Source: Roseburia sp. (GTDB lineage: Bacteria; Bacillota; Clostridia; Lachnospirales; Lachnospiraceae). Taken from it: a stretch of 59,774 nt of DNA. Shown piece by piece: positions 34,593 through 42,428 of the stretch (position 1 is its first letter; every line of letters begins with the position of its first letter). Below the pieces are notes generated by a model. That model searched no databases and was not told the DNA's origin. It worked only from the letters and a program-made list of their open reading frames with translations. The translations under genes and the position numbers were made by a program. The stretch is taken from contig JAMOZS010000010.1 of the NCBI GenBank assembly GCA_023667765.1, forward strand, positions 1 through 59,774. Direction: 5' to 3'.

Positions 34593-35930
34593 TTATTCAC
34601 CGTCACCGCCATTTTCAGCCAGATAGAGCTTTATTCTTCTTTGTATAATTTCTGCAACTTCCTCTGCTGATTTAGAACTCTTAAAAAATGTTTCCGCCTC
34701 CTCCAACAGGATACTATAAATTTCCATATTTCTAACATTAGGGGCATCCGCATTCGTTATCAGGTTCTTCAGAAAATCAATATCCTCTGCTGTGGCTCCG
34801 TATATATCAAGTATTGCATCCCCATAGGGCATTTTCAGAATGGGCTCCTGTATTTTTTCTCCATTGTCATTCAAGTGATAATTTCCCTCAGAGATAAATT
34901 CAAAAGCTTTATCCATGTTTTTTTGATAGGTCGGGAAACCATTAAGTGCAATATCTTCATCCGTAATAAGTTTTTTGAATAGTTCCCATACTACATTTTT
35001 GTGTTTGCAGTTTTTGGAAATCCCATACGCCGCACCAAACACTACCAGTTTTGTTCCGGTCCCATTTTGAGAAGGGAATCCCACAAAAGTAAAATTATCA
35101 TCAAATTCTGTCTTATAAACCAGATAACTTGAGGGACTGTTGATAATAACAGGTAATAAAGATATCTGTTCATCCTGTATCATTTGAATTTCCTGTTCCT
35201 TATCCGTAAAACCTGCCTTTTCAGGATATTGCATGGAACAATTCAATAGGGCAATGAAATCATTATTTTCAAAAGAACAAGTACCGCTTTTCATATCAAT
35301 AAAGGACATCCCGTATTGTTCCATTAACCCTCCAAAGAAATTCATTCTGGAAGAACCATCCAATACGCTTTGCGGATGCGCAAGACCATCCATATAGGTT
35401 TGGTACTCCTGAAAAGTCCAGCCGGTAATCCCGTTTAAATCCTGTGTTTTTCCTATCATACTACTAATCCAAAAGGTGGTGGGAACAGCATATAATCCAT
35501 TTTCAAAACAGTATGCATTTATTACATTGTCAAAAAAATCATCCCGCCCAATCTCCTCGTCCTGTTCAAAATAAACGGAAAGCTCCTCCAACACTCCCTG
35601 TTTTACATAACTTTCCACATCCAGAGAACCAACGTCAATAATATCCGGCAGATTCCCTGAAACAATATCAGCCTGAAATCGCTTTACGCCATCTTCCGGC
35701 TCTTCTCCCACATATTCCCAAATCTCTATTTCATATTCCGGATGGGCGTCATTGAATTCAACGGCAATATCTCTCAGCCGGCCTGTGTCCTTGTCAAAAA
35801 CGGCTATTGTAATAGTGTCCCTGACAGAGGATATCTGTTTATCTTCCGTCGTTTCTACGTTTTTACTACAACCGGAAAACAACAGACATCCCATAAACAA
35901 TAACAATATTTTACTCTTAAAATATTTCAA
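34593..35930 (-). CDS. Family-1 extracellular solute-binding lipoprotein in the RiPP island
   Basis: The lipobox is LLFSGC (Cys at about residue 21). The mature domain reads ITIAVFDKDTGRLRDIAVEF, NDAHPEYEIEIWEY, GNLPDIIDVGSLDV and LYAVPTTFWISSMIGKT, typical of ABC-importer binding proteins of 445 aa. The start is TTG at 35930, 10 nt after GGGAG; no ATG fits. The neighbouring ABC genes encode an FtsX/MacB-type exporter, not an importer, so the protein has no local importer. It could bind the exported peptide for immunity, or serve as a signal receptor. Confidence 0.8.
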   Translation of the reverse strand: MKYFKSKILLLFMGCLLFSGCSKNVETTEDKQISSVRDTITIAVFDKDTGRLRDIAVEFNDAHPEYEIEIWEYVGEEPEDGVKRFQADIVSGNLPDIIDVGSLDVESYVKQGVLEELSVYFEQDEEIGRDDFFDNVINAYCFENGLYAVPTTFWISSMIGKTQDLNGITGWTFQEYQTYMDGLAHPQSVLDGSSRMNFFGGLMEQYGMSFIDMKSGTCSFENNDFIALLNCSMQYPEKAGFTDKEQEIQMIQDEQISLLPVIINSPSSYLVYKTEFDDNFTFVGFPSQNGTGTKLVVFGAAYGISKNCKHKNVVWELFKKLITDEDIALNGFPTYQKNMDKAFEFISEGNYHLNDNGEKIQEPILKMPYGDAILDIYGATAEDIDFLKNLITNADAPNVRNMEIYSILLEEAETFFKSSKSAEEVAEIIQRRIKLYLAENGGDGE

Positions 35931-35957
35931 AACAATTTACTCCCTTCTGATACAGCA

Positions 35958-38510
35958 TCAAAGAACTGTCTTTTTATTTGGATAAATAAATGCGAAAAGT
36001 ATAAAGCCGACGCTCAAAAGGATGGAAGGTAATATTGCCGTCTTGTAATCAAAAAAGAAAAAGTTATCACAAAATTTTCTGACCAACAGATTACTGCCTA
36101 TAATACCCACAAGAAAACCTCCGGATATTCCGGTCGACAATAAAATTATATTTTCCAGATGTATCATATGAAGCAGTTGTTTCCCGGTCATTCCCAGATT
36201 TCTCAATATTTTAAATTCCTGTTTTCTTTCAACAATTCCCATCTGCAAGCTGTTCTGCATGTTTACAAATGCCAGAGCCACTCCAAGCAACACAATTATA
36301 TATCCTATATATGCCAGTTGATTTACATCCCTTTTCAACTCCTTTTTGATAGATTTGTATGAAATATATTGCAGTTTTTCCACATTTTTTTCAAGTACCG
36401 CAGCCACCTTCTCCTCCAGTTCCTCCACCTGTTCCCCCCACAAAGCAACGGCATAAAGTCTTGGAGCGTCATTACCGCTATACCGCTCTAAACTCCTGAC
36501 AGGCAAAATACACGCCACCGGAACATCCAATTGCGCATATAATACCGGCACCTCCTCTACCACTGCCAATACGGTGTACTCTTTATCCTTATTTCCCTGA
36601 TAGCAAAGGCTGCCATCTTCCTTTCTTTCTGTTGTGACTCCATCTGGCCAGTCACTTAGCACAATTTTTTCACCTGCATGGTAAAGAGTCCCTGTCTCTC
36701 CTAAATAAGGGGAACAAATCAAAACAACATAATCGCCGGATTCAAATTTGGAACGGTCTAACGCGCCCTCAACAATTTTATATCCTTCTAATGTTTCATA
36801 TTCCACAAAATATCTCATATCCGTAAGATATAGAGAAGAATCCTCTATTCCCTTTTCCTGTAATCTTTTCCCCAGGAGATATATTTCCGTATCCTCTTCC
36901 CATCGAAAAGAAGAATCGGAAATAACCTGCAAAAAACGTTTTTTCATATCTTCATTGATATCCATATCATAATGGTAGTAATATGGTTCTATTCTGGCGT
37001 TCCCACAAGTATTTCTAAGTTTCTGCAACACCTGTGACTTGATTGTCCATATTTCTCCTTCCTGTCCATTGGGTGAATTACTCCGGCAACTCCCAGCCGT
37101 CATCATGCTTCTATTTACAAAATCATCCGTTCCGACAACAATATCTGCCGGTAATTGCCTTTGACTCATGTATTTTTCCAGACTCACACTTTTTACAAAA
37201 CTTGTAACTCCCACAAAAAGAGCTATGGATAAACTATACAAAAGTAAAATATAAATATTTCTGCCTTTAAACCGCAACACGTTCCTTGCAGCCATATCTG
37301 CAAGGGAGTATTCTTTGGGTTTTCTTTGCTTTCTTTTCAAAAGGGAAACATCAGAAAAAACAGAAGCTTCCACAGGTGATATCCTTCTGATGAAACGAAT
37401 GGGTTTCATAACACTAAATACTACTGCCAGAAATGTAAGCAATATTGCATTTCTTCCACAAGCCAGATAAGATACCGTATTGTTGGACACATATTCTATT
37501 TCTCTGTAATTTGCCATATGCAAACCCAAAATACTGACTCCCCAGCCGATTCCCAACCCAACAGGCGCCGATAATATGTATACTATAAATGCCTGCAAAA
37601 AGACCAGTAATTTGATTTGCGATTGTGTAACACCTATTAACTCCAGATTACTGTATGTCTTTATTTCCCCGATAACAGCAATGTTAAAGATAGAATATAC
37701 TGTTATGAATGTAAATAATATAATGATTCCTACTACTATTACAATAAAGAAAAATTCAGCTGAACCTCCTTTCAAATCTGCATAGGCCGGATTAGCAAAA
37801 AACATAATTTCCCCTATATCTGTCACGATACTCTCTGCTGCAATTCGCATTTTCTGCTCAGCATTACTATCATAATTAAAACGACAGTACAAAGTACCGT
37901 TTGCTATATCTCCCATATATTTCTTTGCAAATGCTTCTGATACATAGATATTGGTCTGATATTGTCTGCTTGTGCATAATCCAGAAACTACAAATTCCTC
38001 GTCAATCGTACCTGCCTCTGTAAAAACAGAAAGATGAATGGCATCCCCCACGCACAATTCTATTTTTTCATCTTGAATCATCTTTTCTTCCAGAACAATT
38101 TCTCTTTCGTTATGAGGCCAGTTTCCCTCTGTCAGGGAGACAAAAGCCCATGTAAGCGCTTTTTCCTCTGCATACAAAACAGGGTAGTCCTTTTTCGGAT
38201 GATTCGCCAGTATTCCCTGTCCCAATTGAATACTATATGACGAATCAGTAAACACTGACTGTTTCCTGACAGCATCCATCTGTACGCCTGAAATATTATA
38301 ATAAATACCTTCTGCCATCGTTCCAACCGCTCGCAGATTATTTGCAAAAACCGCCTGCTGCATAGCAAGATAAACAATCTGACTCACAAAGACAAAAATG
38401 ATGGACATGCTGATTACAGAAATCATGATAAGATTTCTCTTTTTTTGATGTCTTATGATTTTACCGGCAAGAGCTACGGTATTTTTCAACGCCAAAATAT
38501 CTTTTTTCAT
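35958..38510 (-). CDS. ABC transporter permease, FtsX/MacB type, 850 aa
   Basis: An N-terminal membrane segment (NLIMISVISMSIIFVFVSQI) is followed by a 200-residue extracellular region and a first FtsX core of three helices (FFFIVIVVGIIILFTFITVY, FLQAFIVYILSAPVGLGIGW). A second extracellular region of 300 residues leads to the C-terminal FtsX core with LAYIGYIIVLLGVALAFVNM and the QEFKILRNLGMTGKQLL coupling helix. This duplicated layout is used for peptide export, or for extraction and resistance. It overlaps the ATPase gene by 4 nt, so they form one complex. Export of, or immunity to, the modified peptide is the likely job. Confidence 0.88.
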   Translation of the reverse strand: MKKDILALKNTVALAGKIIRHQKKRNLIMISVISMSIIFVFVSQIVYLAMQQAVFANNLRAVGTMAEGIYYNISGVQMDAVRKQSVFTDSSYSIQLGQGILANHPKKDYPVLYAEEKALTWAFVSLTEGNWPHNEREIVLEEKMIQDEKIELCVGDAIHLSVFTEAGTIDEEFVVSGLCTSRQYQTNIYVSEAFAKKYMGDIANGTLYCRFNYDSNAEQKMRIAAESIVTDIGEIMFFANPAYADLKGGSAEFFFIVIVVGIIILFTFITVYSIFNIAVIGEIKTYSNLELIGVTQSQIKLLVFLQAFIVYILSAPVGLGIGWGVSILGLHMANYREIEYVSNNTVSYLACGRNAILLTFLAVVFSVMKPIRFIRRISPVEASVFSDVSLLKRKQRKPKEYSLADMAARNVLRFKGRNIYILLLYSLSIALFVGVTSFVKSVSLEKYMSQRQLPADIVVGTDDFVNRSMMTAGSCRSNSPNGQEGEIWTIKSQVLQKLRNTCGNARIEPYYYHYDMDINEDMKKRFLQVISDSSFRWEEDTEIYLLGKRLQEKGIEDSSLYLTDMRYFVEYETLEGYKIVEGALDRSKFESGDYVVLICSPYLGETGTLYHAGEKIVLSDWPDGVTTERKEDGSLCYQGNKDKEYTVLAVVEEVPVLYAQLDVPVACILPVRSLERYSGNDAPRLYAVALWGEQVEELEEKVAAVLEKNVEKLQYISYKSIKKELKRDVNQLAYIGYIIVLLGVALAFVNMQNSLQMGIVERKQEFKILRNLGMTGKQLLHMIHLENIILLSTGISGGFLVGIIGSNLLVRKFCDNFFFFDYKTAILPSILLSVGFILFAFIYPNKKTVL

Positions 38511-39184
38511 GCTTTGTTCTCTGAAAGAACACCATCTTTCATCACATAAATTTTCTGGCTTCTTTTTGCTATCTCAGTATTGTGAGTAATCATTACGATT
38601 GTCTGTCCATATTCTTTTGAGGATTTTAAAATACAGTCTATTACATGTTCTGAATTTTCTGAATCCAGATTTCCTGTAGGTTCGTCTGCCAGAACGATTT
38701 TGGGTCTGGCTACTAATGCCCTTGCAATCGCTACGCGTTGCTGCTGACCGCCGGATAATTGATTCGGCAGACGATTTTCCAAGTCTGACAAACCAAAATC
38801 CCGAATCAACTGACGAATATAGACTTCATCTTCCTTTTCTCCCCCCATCTGAACAGGTAAAACAATGTTTTCATATACCGTAAGCATCGGAAGTAAATTA
38901 AAATTCTGATAAATGATACCGATATTACTTCTTCTGAAGGCTGCCTTTTTTTCTTCCTTCCATGTGGTAATATCTGTTCCATCAATGATTACTTTACCGG
39001 CAGTTGGACAATCTATGCCTCCCAGAATATTTAACAACGTGGTTTTCCCGCTTCCCGAAGCACCCACAATCGTAATAAATTCACCCTGATTCACTTTTAA
39101 ATTCACGTCAATTAAAGCGTTTACCTGACTTTCCTTTAATCCATACTGTTTACATATATTTTGCAATTCCGCTATTACTCCCAT
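38507..39184 (-). CDS. ABC transporter ATP-binding protein (MacB/LolD type)
   Basis: The 225-aa ATPase starts at MGVIAELQNICKQYG (39184) after TTGGAG. Walker A is GASGSGKTT (41-49), the Q-loop is IGIIYQNFNLLPM, the signature LSGGQQQRVAIARAL, Walker B VLADEPTGNLDS and the switch His in MITHN. It forms the exporter with the overlapping permease. The gene follows the candidate precursor after a hairpin. Confidence 0.93.
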   Translation of the reverse strand: MGVIAELQNICKQYGLKESQVNALIDVNLKVNQGEFITIVGASGSGKTTLLNILGGIDCPTAGKVIIDGTDITTWKEEKKAAFRRSNIGIIYQNFNLLPMLTVYENIVLPVQMGGEKEDEVYIRQLIRDFGLSDLENRLPNQLSGGQQQRVAIARALVARPKIVLADEPTGNLDSENSEHVIDCILKSSKEYGQTIVMITHNTEIAKRSQKIYVMKDGVLSENKA

Positions 39185-39242
39185 TTGATTGCTCCAATCC
39201 TTTTTTAATGCAATATTGCTGCCGTCACTAATAGATATTAAA

Positions 39243-39258
39243 TGGGGCGCAGGCCCCA
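39243..39258 (-). terminator. GC hairpin between precursor and ABC genes (possible attenuator)
   Basis: TGGGGC-N4-GCCCCA in otherwise very AT-rich DNA is followed on the minus strand by TTTAATAT. The stem is short and the U-run weak, so partial termination is plausible. That would give more precursor than exporter mRNA, a common feature of peptide operons. Confidence 0.45.
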
Positions 39259-39305
39259 CTTAATAAGTGTATCATAAAATGTAAGATATGTTTATAATAA
39301 AAATA

Positions 39306-39491
39306 TTAACCTAAGAAAAAGGGCATATATTGCCTATCATATGTAGGATTACCCAGCCAGCAACCAACGCCAGCGCTATGATGAGCAGCATCAATAGCCT
39401 TCCATACCACGTGCATACAAGCCTTGCAACCAAATTCCATTGTTGTGTCCAATTCAATTTTCTGATTGACTTTTTTGATTTTAAGTTCCAT
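39306..39491 (-). CDS. Candidate RiPP precursor peptide
   Basis: The 61-aa peptide starts at MELKIKKVNQ (39491) behind GGAGGATGAAA, the same ribosome-site context as the first radical SAM gene. Residues 1-20 are charged and leader-like (ELKIKKVNQKIELDTTMEF). The rest contains Cys22, Cys25 and Cys44 (GCKACMHVVW, AGVGCWLGNP) and ends PFFLG. The CxxC followed by a third Cys recalls sactipeptides such as subtilosin A and the Bacillus sporulation killing factor, but I see no close sequence match. Position between two radical SAM enzymes and an exporter makes a precursor role likely. Modification and cleavage sites are unknown. Confidence 0.7.
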   Translation of the reverse strand: MELKIKKVNQKIELDTTMEFGCKACMHVVWKAIDAAHHSAGVGCWLGNPTYDRQYMPFFLG

Positions 39492-39559
39492 TTTCATCCT
39501 CCAAAATTACTGTTAATTTGTTTTTATCGTATTCTATAAACATAAATACATTTAATGAT

Positions 39560-40570
39560 TCAAAATAGTTTTTTTGCCTCTCGTCTGTGCAATTCGCAGA
39601 CTAACGGAACAGGCAAAAAATAATCTCCTGTTACCGCCTTGTTAATAAATTTGCATCTGGTAGAAATACAACTGTTATACCCATTGCATCCAACACATTT
39701 TGTAACACTTTGCAGACATATTTCTTTGATATTTTTTACTACGTTACGATTCAATCCATTGTAAATATCACCCATACACATATCAGAAGTAATAACATAG
39801 GAACAGGGATATATTTTTCCTTGTACATCAATTTCATATTTTTCTTTCCCTGCTCCGCATGGAATATGATTAAATACTTTTTCAGTTAAAGGCAAAATAA
39901 TCTCAGCATCTACCTCTTCCTCTTTTATATAATCCCGTAGCGTTCTGCATTGATATTCTATTGTATCTACATGCTCGCTTGTCCAGTTAACACAAAACAA
40001 ATCCGGAACAGCTGCTATATGTCTCATTCCATTTTCCAGAAAAAATTTGATACTATCTGACAGGAATGCACAGTTGACATCATTTATTGTCATACGTATC
40101 CAGATATTTTCTTTCTGTTCCACTAGATATTTGCATACCGCAAATACTTTATCAAAAACGCCTTCATTATATTTATTTTTGCGACAAATATCGTTAATCT
40201 CTTTTGTACCATCTAAACTGATAGATAATTCATCCATATTAGCAAGCAGGTAATCCAAATCATCTCTTGCCACTTGATATCCGTTACTTGTAAGCGAAAA
40301 CTCAAATTTCAGTTCTTTTCCAATTTCACGCAGGCTGTCTACTACTCCTCGGATAACAGGCATGTTTATTGTTGGTTCTCCCCCATGAAACCGGATTTGC
40401 GCAAAAGTATATCCGCCATTTCTCATCGTTCCAACCATCCAATGCGCAGCAGCCATTCCTGTTTCCAGAGTCATGTTTGTATTGCTTTTTTTCACTCCCT
40501 CATAACAATAGGAACATTCCATATTACAGGATGTTGTAACCCATAAAGTAAAAGAAATCATTTTCCCCAT
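39560..40570 (-). CDS. Radical SAM/SPASM peptide maturase (second)
   Basis: The 336-aa protein has the cluster motif CNMECSYC (Cys15, Cys19, Cys22) that holds the 4Fe-4S/SAM cluster, GGEP at 63-66, and a SPASM region with many cysteines (IPCGAGKEKYEIDVQGKIYP, CSYVITSDMCMG, TKCVGCNGYNSCISTRCKF) for auxiliary clusters. The CYEG context recalls anaerobic sulfatase-maturase-like peptide enzymes. No sulfatase is nearby. It lacks the N-terminal recognition domain of its partner, so it may rely on that protein for precursor binding. ATG at 40570 follows AGGAGG and overlaps the upstream gene by 13 nt. Confidence 0.9.
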   Translation of the reverse strand: MGKMISFTLWVTTSCNMECSYCYEGVKKSNTNMTLETGMAAAHWMVGTMRNGGYTFAQIRFHGGEPTINMPVIRGVVDSLREIGKELKFEFSLTSNGYQVARDDLDYLLANMDELSISLDGTKEINDICRKNKYNEGVFDKVFAVCKYLVEQKENIWIRMTINDVNCAFLSDSIKFFLENGMRHIAAVPDLFCVNWTSEHVDTIEYQCRTLRDYIKEEEVDAEIILPLTEKVFNHIPCGAGKEKYEIDVQGKIYPCSYVITSDMCMGDIYNGLNRNVVKNIKEICLQSVTKCVGCNGYNSCISTRCKFINKAVTGDYFLPVPLVCELHRREAKKLF

Positions 40571-41826
40571 ATTGCCTCCTGCAAATACTCCTTATTCTCT
40601 TTACATATTGCATCTATTCCGAATTCTTCTATTTCTCTTTCAAAGCTTTCCAGACAGCCAACGCAAAATGGTGCGACATTACACTGTGAACATCTTTCTC
40701 TTTTTTTTGCAAGAATCGCCTGAAAATTACAATATCCCCTGCTGTTATTACAGGCATTGTCAAAATAATTTCTTAAATCCTCCACATCACGCATATTACC
40801 AAAACAAAACTTTTCATTTTCCAAAGGCAGACAAGGATAGATATCACCAATATAATTAATAGAAATTCTGGTTCTCCCGGCAGAACAGCAATCACAAGAA
40901 GGTCTGACAAGTGCCATCTCATTCTTCAGTTTATCGTATCCTGCCATTCTGTGCCTCGGTTTATTCTCTTGACTAATACATAACCAATCAGCATTTTCAG
41001 CACCTCTACCCGCCTTGCTGAACTCTCTGACCACAGGTCTTACATCTAAATCACTACATAGCTTCTCGAATAATTCTCTCTTTCCAGATGTTATTGCGGT
41101 TTCAACCATGGACAAAGAAATTCTTTTACTATCAAATCCACTTTTAATCAGTAATCTGACTGCATCAATAACCTTTTTAAATATTCCGGGACCTCGTAAT
41201 TTTGAACAGGTATTCTCATCATATCCATCAATACTGATACTGATATCAGAAAAAATATTAATAATTCTTTTTACATTATCTTCAGTTATAAAAGTTCCAT
41301 TGGAAGATAACCCGATAGCGCCCTTATATACTTTTCTTATATACTCAACAATATCAAAGAAATCTCTTCTTAACATTGGTTCTCCACCGGTAATAGTAAT
41401 TGTTTCTATATCTGACAAGCATATTTTGTCAATTATATTTTTCCATTCTTGTGTAGACAAACCATGATTTACACCTTCACCCTGTGCTGCCTCACAGCAA
41501 TGTGCACAATGAAGATTGCATCGATTTGTAATAGCTAAATCTACGCTCTTGATTCTCTCCTCATATTCATCCTTGATTATCAAACCCATATCCGCCATTT
41601 TAGAAAAAATCTCTTGATAATATGACCTATCATCTTCATGGGCAGCATTACAAATCTCGCTGGGCGAATAGTAAGTAATGTACTTTTCAATACTTTCCCA
41701 GCAATCATCTGGCATTTTCAGACTATTACCATTTCCGGAATGACAAACAATTATCTCATTATTATTTTTGATTACATGACTAAAAACCGATAAATAGTAA
41801 ACAGTATTCATTTCTCTGACATCCAT
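40558..41826 (-). CDS. Radical SAM/SPASM peptide maturase (first), with PqqD-like N-terminal domain
   Basis: The start at 41826 (MDVREMNTVYYL, six nt after GAGGAGG) gives 422 aa. Residues 10-90 have the PqqD/RRE pattern that binds leader peptides: IIVCHSGNGNSLKMPDDCWE, SIEKYITY and KMADMGLIIKD. The radical SAM core has CNLHCAHC (Cys103, 107, 110), ITGGEPMLRRDFFDI and SIDGYDENT. The C terminus is a SPASM domain (CDCCSAGRTRISINYIGDIY, RCSQCNVAPFCVGC). It is the first enzyme of the operon after two tiny membrane ORFs. It probably forms thioether or C-C crosslinks on the candidate precursor. Confidence 0.9.
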   Translation of the reverse strand: MDVREMNTVYYLSVFSHVIKNNNEIIVCHSGNGNSLKMPDDCWESIEKYITYYSPSEICNAAHEDDRSYYQEIFSKMADMGLIIKDEYEERIKSVDLAITNRCNLHCAHCCEAAQGEGVNHGLSTQEWKNIIDKICLSDIETITITGGEPMLRRDFFDIVEYIRKVYKGAIGLSSNGTFITEDNVKRIINIFSDISISIDGYDENTCSKLRGPGIFKKVIDAVRLLIKSGFDSKRISLSMVETAITSGKRELFEKLCSDLDVRPVVREFSKAGRGAENADWLCISQENKPRHRMAGYDKLKNEMALVRPSCDCCSAGRTRISINYIGDIYPCLPLENEKFCFGNMRDVEDLRNYFDNACNNSRGYCNFQAILAKKRERCSQCNVAPFCVGCLESFEREIEEFGIDAICKENKEYLQEAIWGK

Positions 41827-41837
41827 TTTCATCCTCC

Positions 41838-42005
41838 TCAATCATTCACCAAAAATTTCACCAAAAAGAAAGCAAGCATCAAAATAGTCATTCTAAAATA
41901 AATAATGAAGAGGCCTACTATCTCACAAATCCTGCTGAAAATCTGGGTAATAACAAAAAATGCTATCGTCAGCAATAGAAGTAATTTTAGCAATATCAAA
42001 TTCAA
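41838..42005 (-). CDS. Small two-helix membrane protein ORF (TTG start)
   Basis: From TTG at 42005 a 55-residue frame reads LNLILLKLLLLLTIAFFVIT, QIFSRICEIVGLFIIYF and RMTILMLAFFLVKFLVND. It has two strongly hydrophobic helices and ends just ahead of the first radical SAM gene. The ribosome site is weak (GAAGTGATGAG). An unbroken hydrophobic frame in this place suggests an immunity or accessory membrane peptide. The ORF at 41923-42015 competes for the same DNA. Confidence 0.4.
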   Translation of the reverse strand: MNLILLKLLLLLTIAFFVITQIFSRICEIVGLFIIYFRMTILMLAFFLVKFLVND

Positions 42006-42015
42006 GGTTACTCAT
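41923..42015 (-). CDS. Alternative 30-residue ORF overlapping the small membrane ORF
   Basis: ATG at 42015 opens a hydrophilic peptide, MSNLEFDIAKITSIADDSIF then CYYPDFQQDL. Its look is leader-like, with one Cys and aromatic residues. A weak GAAGTG directly abuts the ATG, with too little spacing. It cannot be settled from sequence whether this frame or the hydrophobic one is translated. A second precursor or signal peptide is possible. Confidence 0.25.
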   Translation of the reverse strand: MSNLEFDIAKITSIADDSIFCYYPDFQQDL

Positions 42016-42126
42016 CACTTCAGTATAATTGTATTATCAAAATAACTTAGTCAAAGTCTCATCAAATGTGAAAAATATTGTTCTGAAAGGGTCACCTGAA
42101 TTTGTGAACTGATATCGATTCGTTTT

Positions 42127-42315
42127 CTAAAATCCCAAAAAGGGCTCAAGCAAATAGATTAACAATAAGAGAAAAACTAAATTGATAAGAAGAAATTTAT
42201 TACTGTTATTCTTGCTAAAATTTCCAATAATGTTATAAGACACCCTTCTTCTATATGTGAATTATCCTAATATCCAAATCCAAATATATCTCCAATTAAT
42301 CGTTGAAAAAAACAT
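42127..42315 (-). pseudogene. Small membrane peptide gene interrupted by one ochre codon
   Basis: AAGGAGG stands eight nt before ATG at 42315, the best ribosome site in the gap. The frame reads MFFSTINWRYIWIWILG, then TAA (42262-42264), then continues in the same frame as FTYRRRVSYNIIGNFSKNNS, NKFLLINLVFLLLLIYLLEP and FLGF to TAG at 42127. The whole would be about 62 residues with two membrane segments. Either a nonsense mutation broke a small immunity/accessory gene, or the 17-residue aromatic peptide is itself the product. Confidence 0.45.
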
Positions 42316-42379
42316 TTTTTTATCCTCCTTCTTCTGGTAGCTTAACAGGGTTTCAGGAGAAACTCAATTATTATTTCTT

Positions 42380-42406
42380 GAACGACATAATTTTTTCGTA
42401 AACGAC
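42380..42406 (-). promoter_or_regulatory. Tandem direct repeats, possible LytTR-regulator sites
   Basis: GTCGTTTAC and GTCGTTCAA on the minus strand start 20 bp apart (plus-strand AACGAC at 42381 and 42401). Paired repeats about two helical turns apart are how LytTR-type regulators bind. The sequence only partly matches the known consensus (the GTT core). They lie between the kinase stop and the small peptide ORF, where the biosynthetic operon would be switched on. Confidence 0.4.
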
Positions 42407-42428
42407 ACTTTTTAGTACTTTATTACTA

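Noticed and set aside
39560-40570. Anaerobic sulfatase-maturating enzyme
   Set aside because: The CYEG context fits, but no sulfatase gene is nearby and the operon points to peptide maturation.
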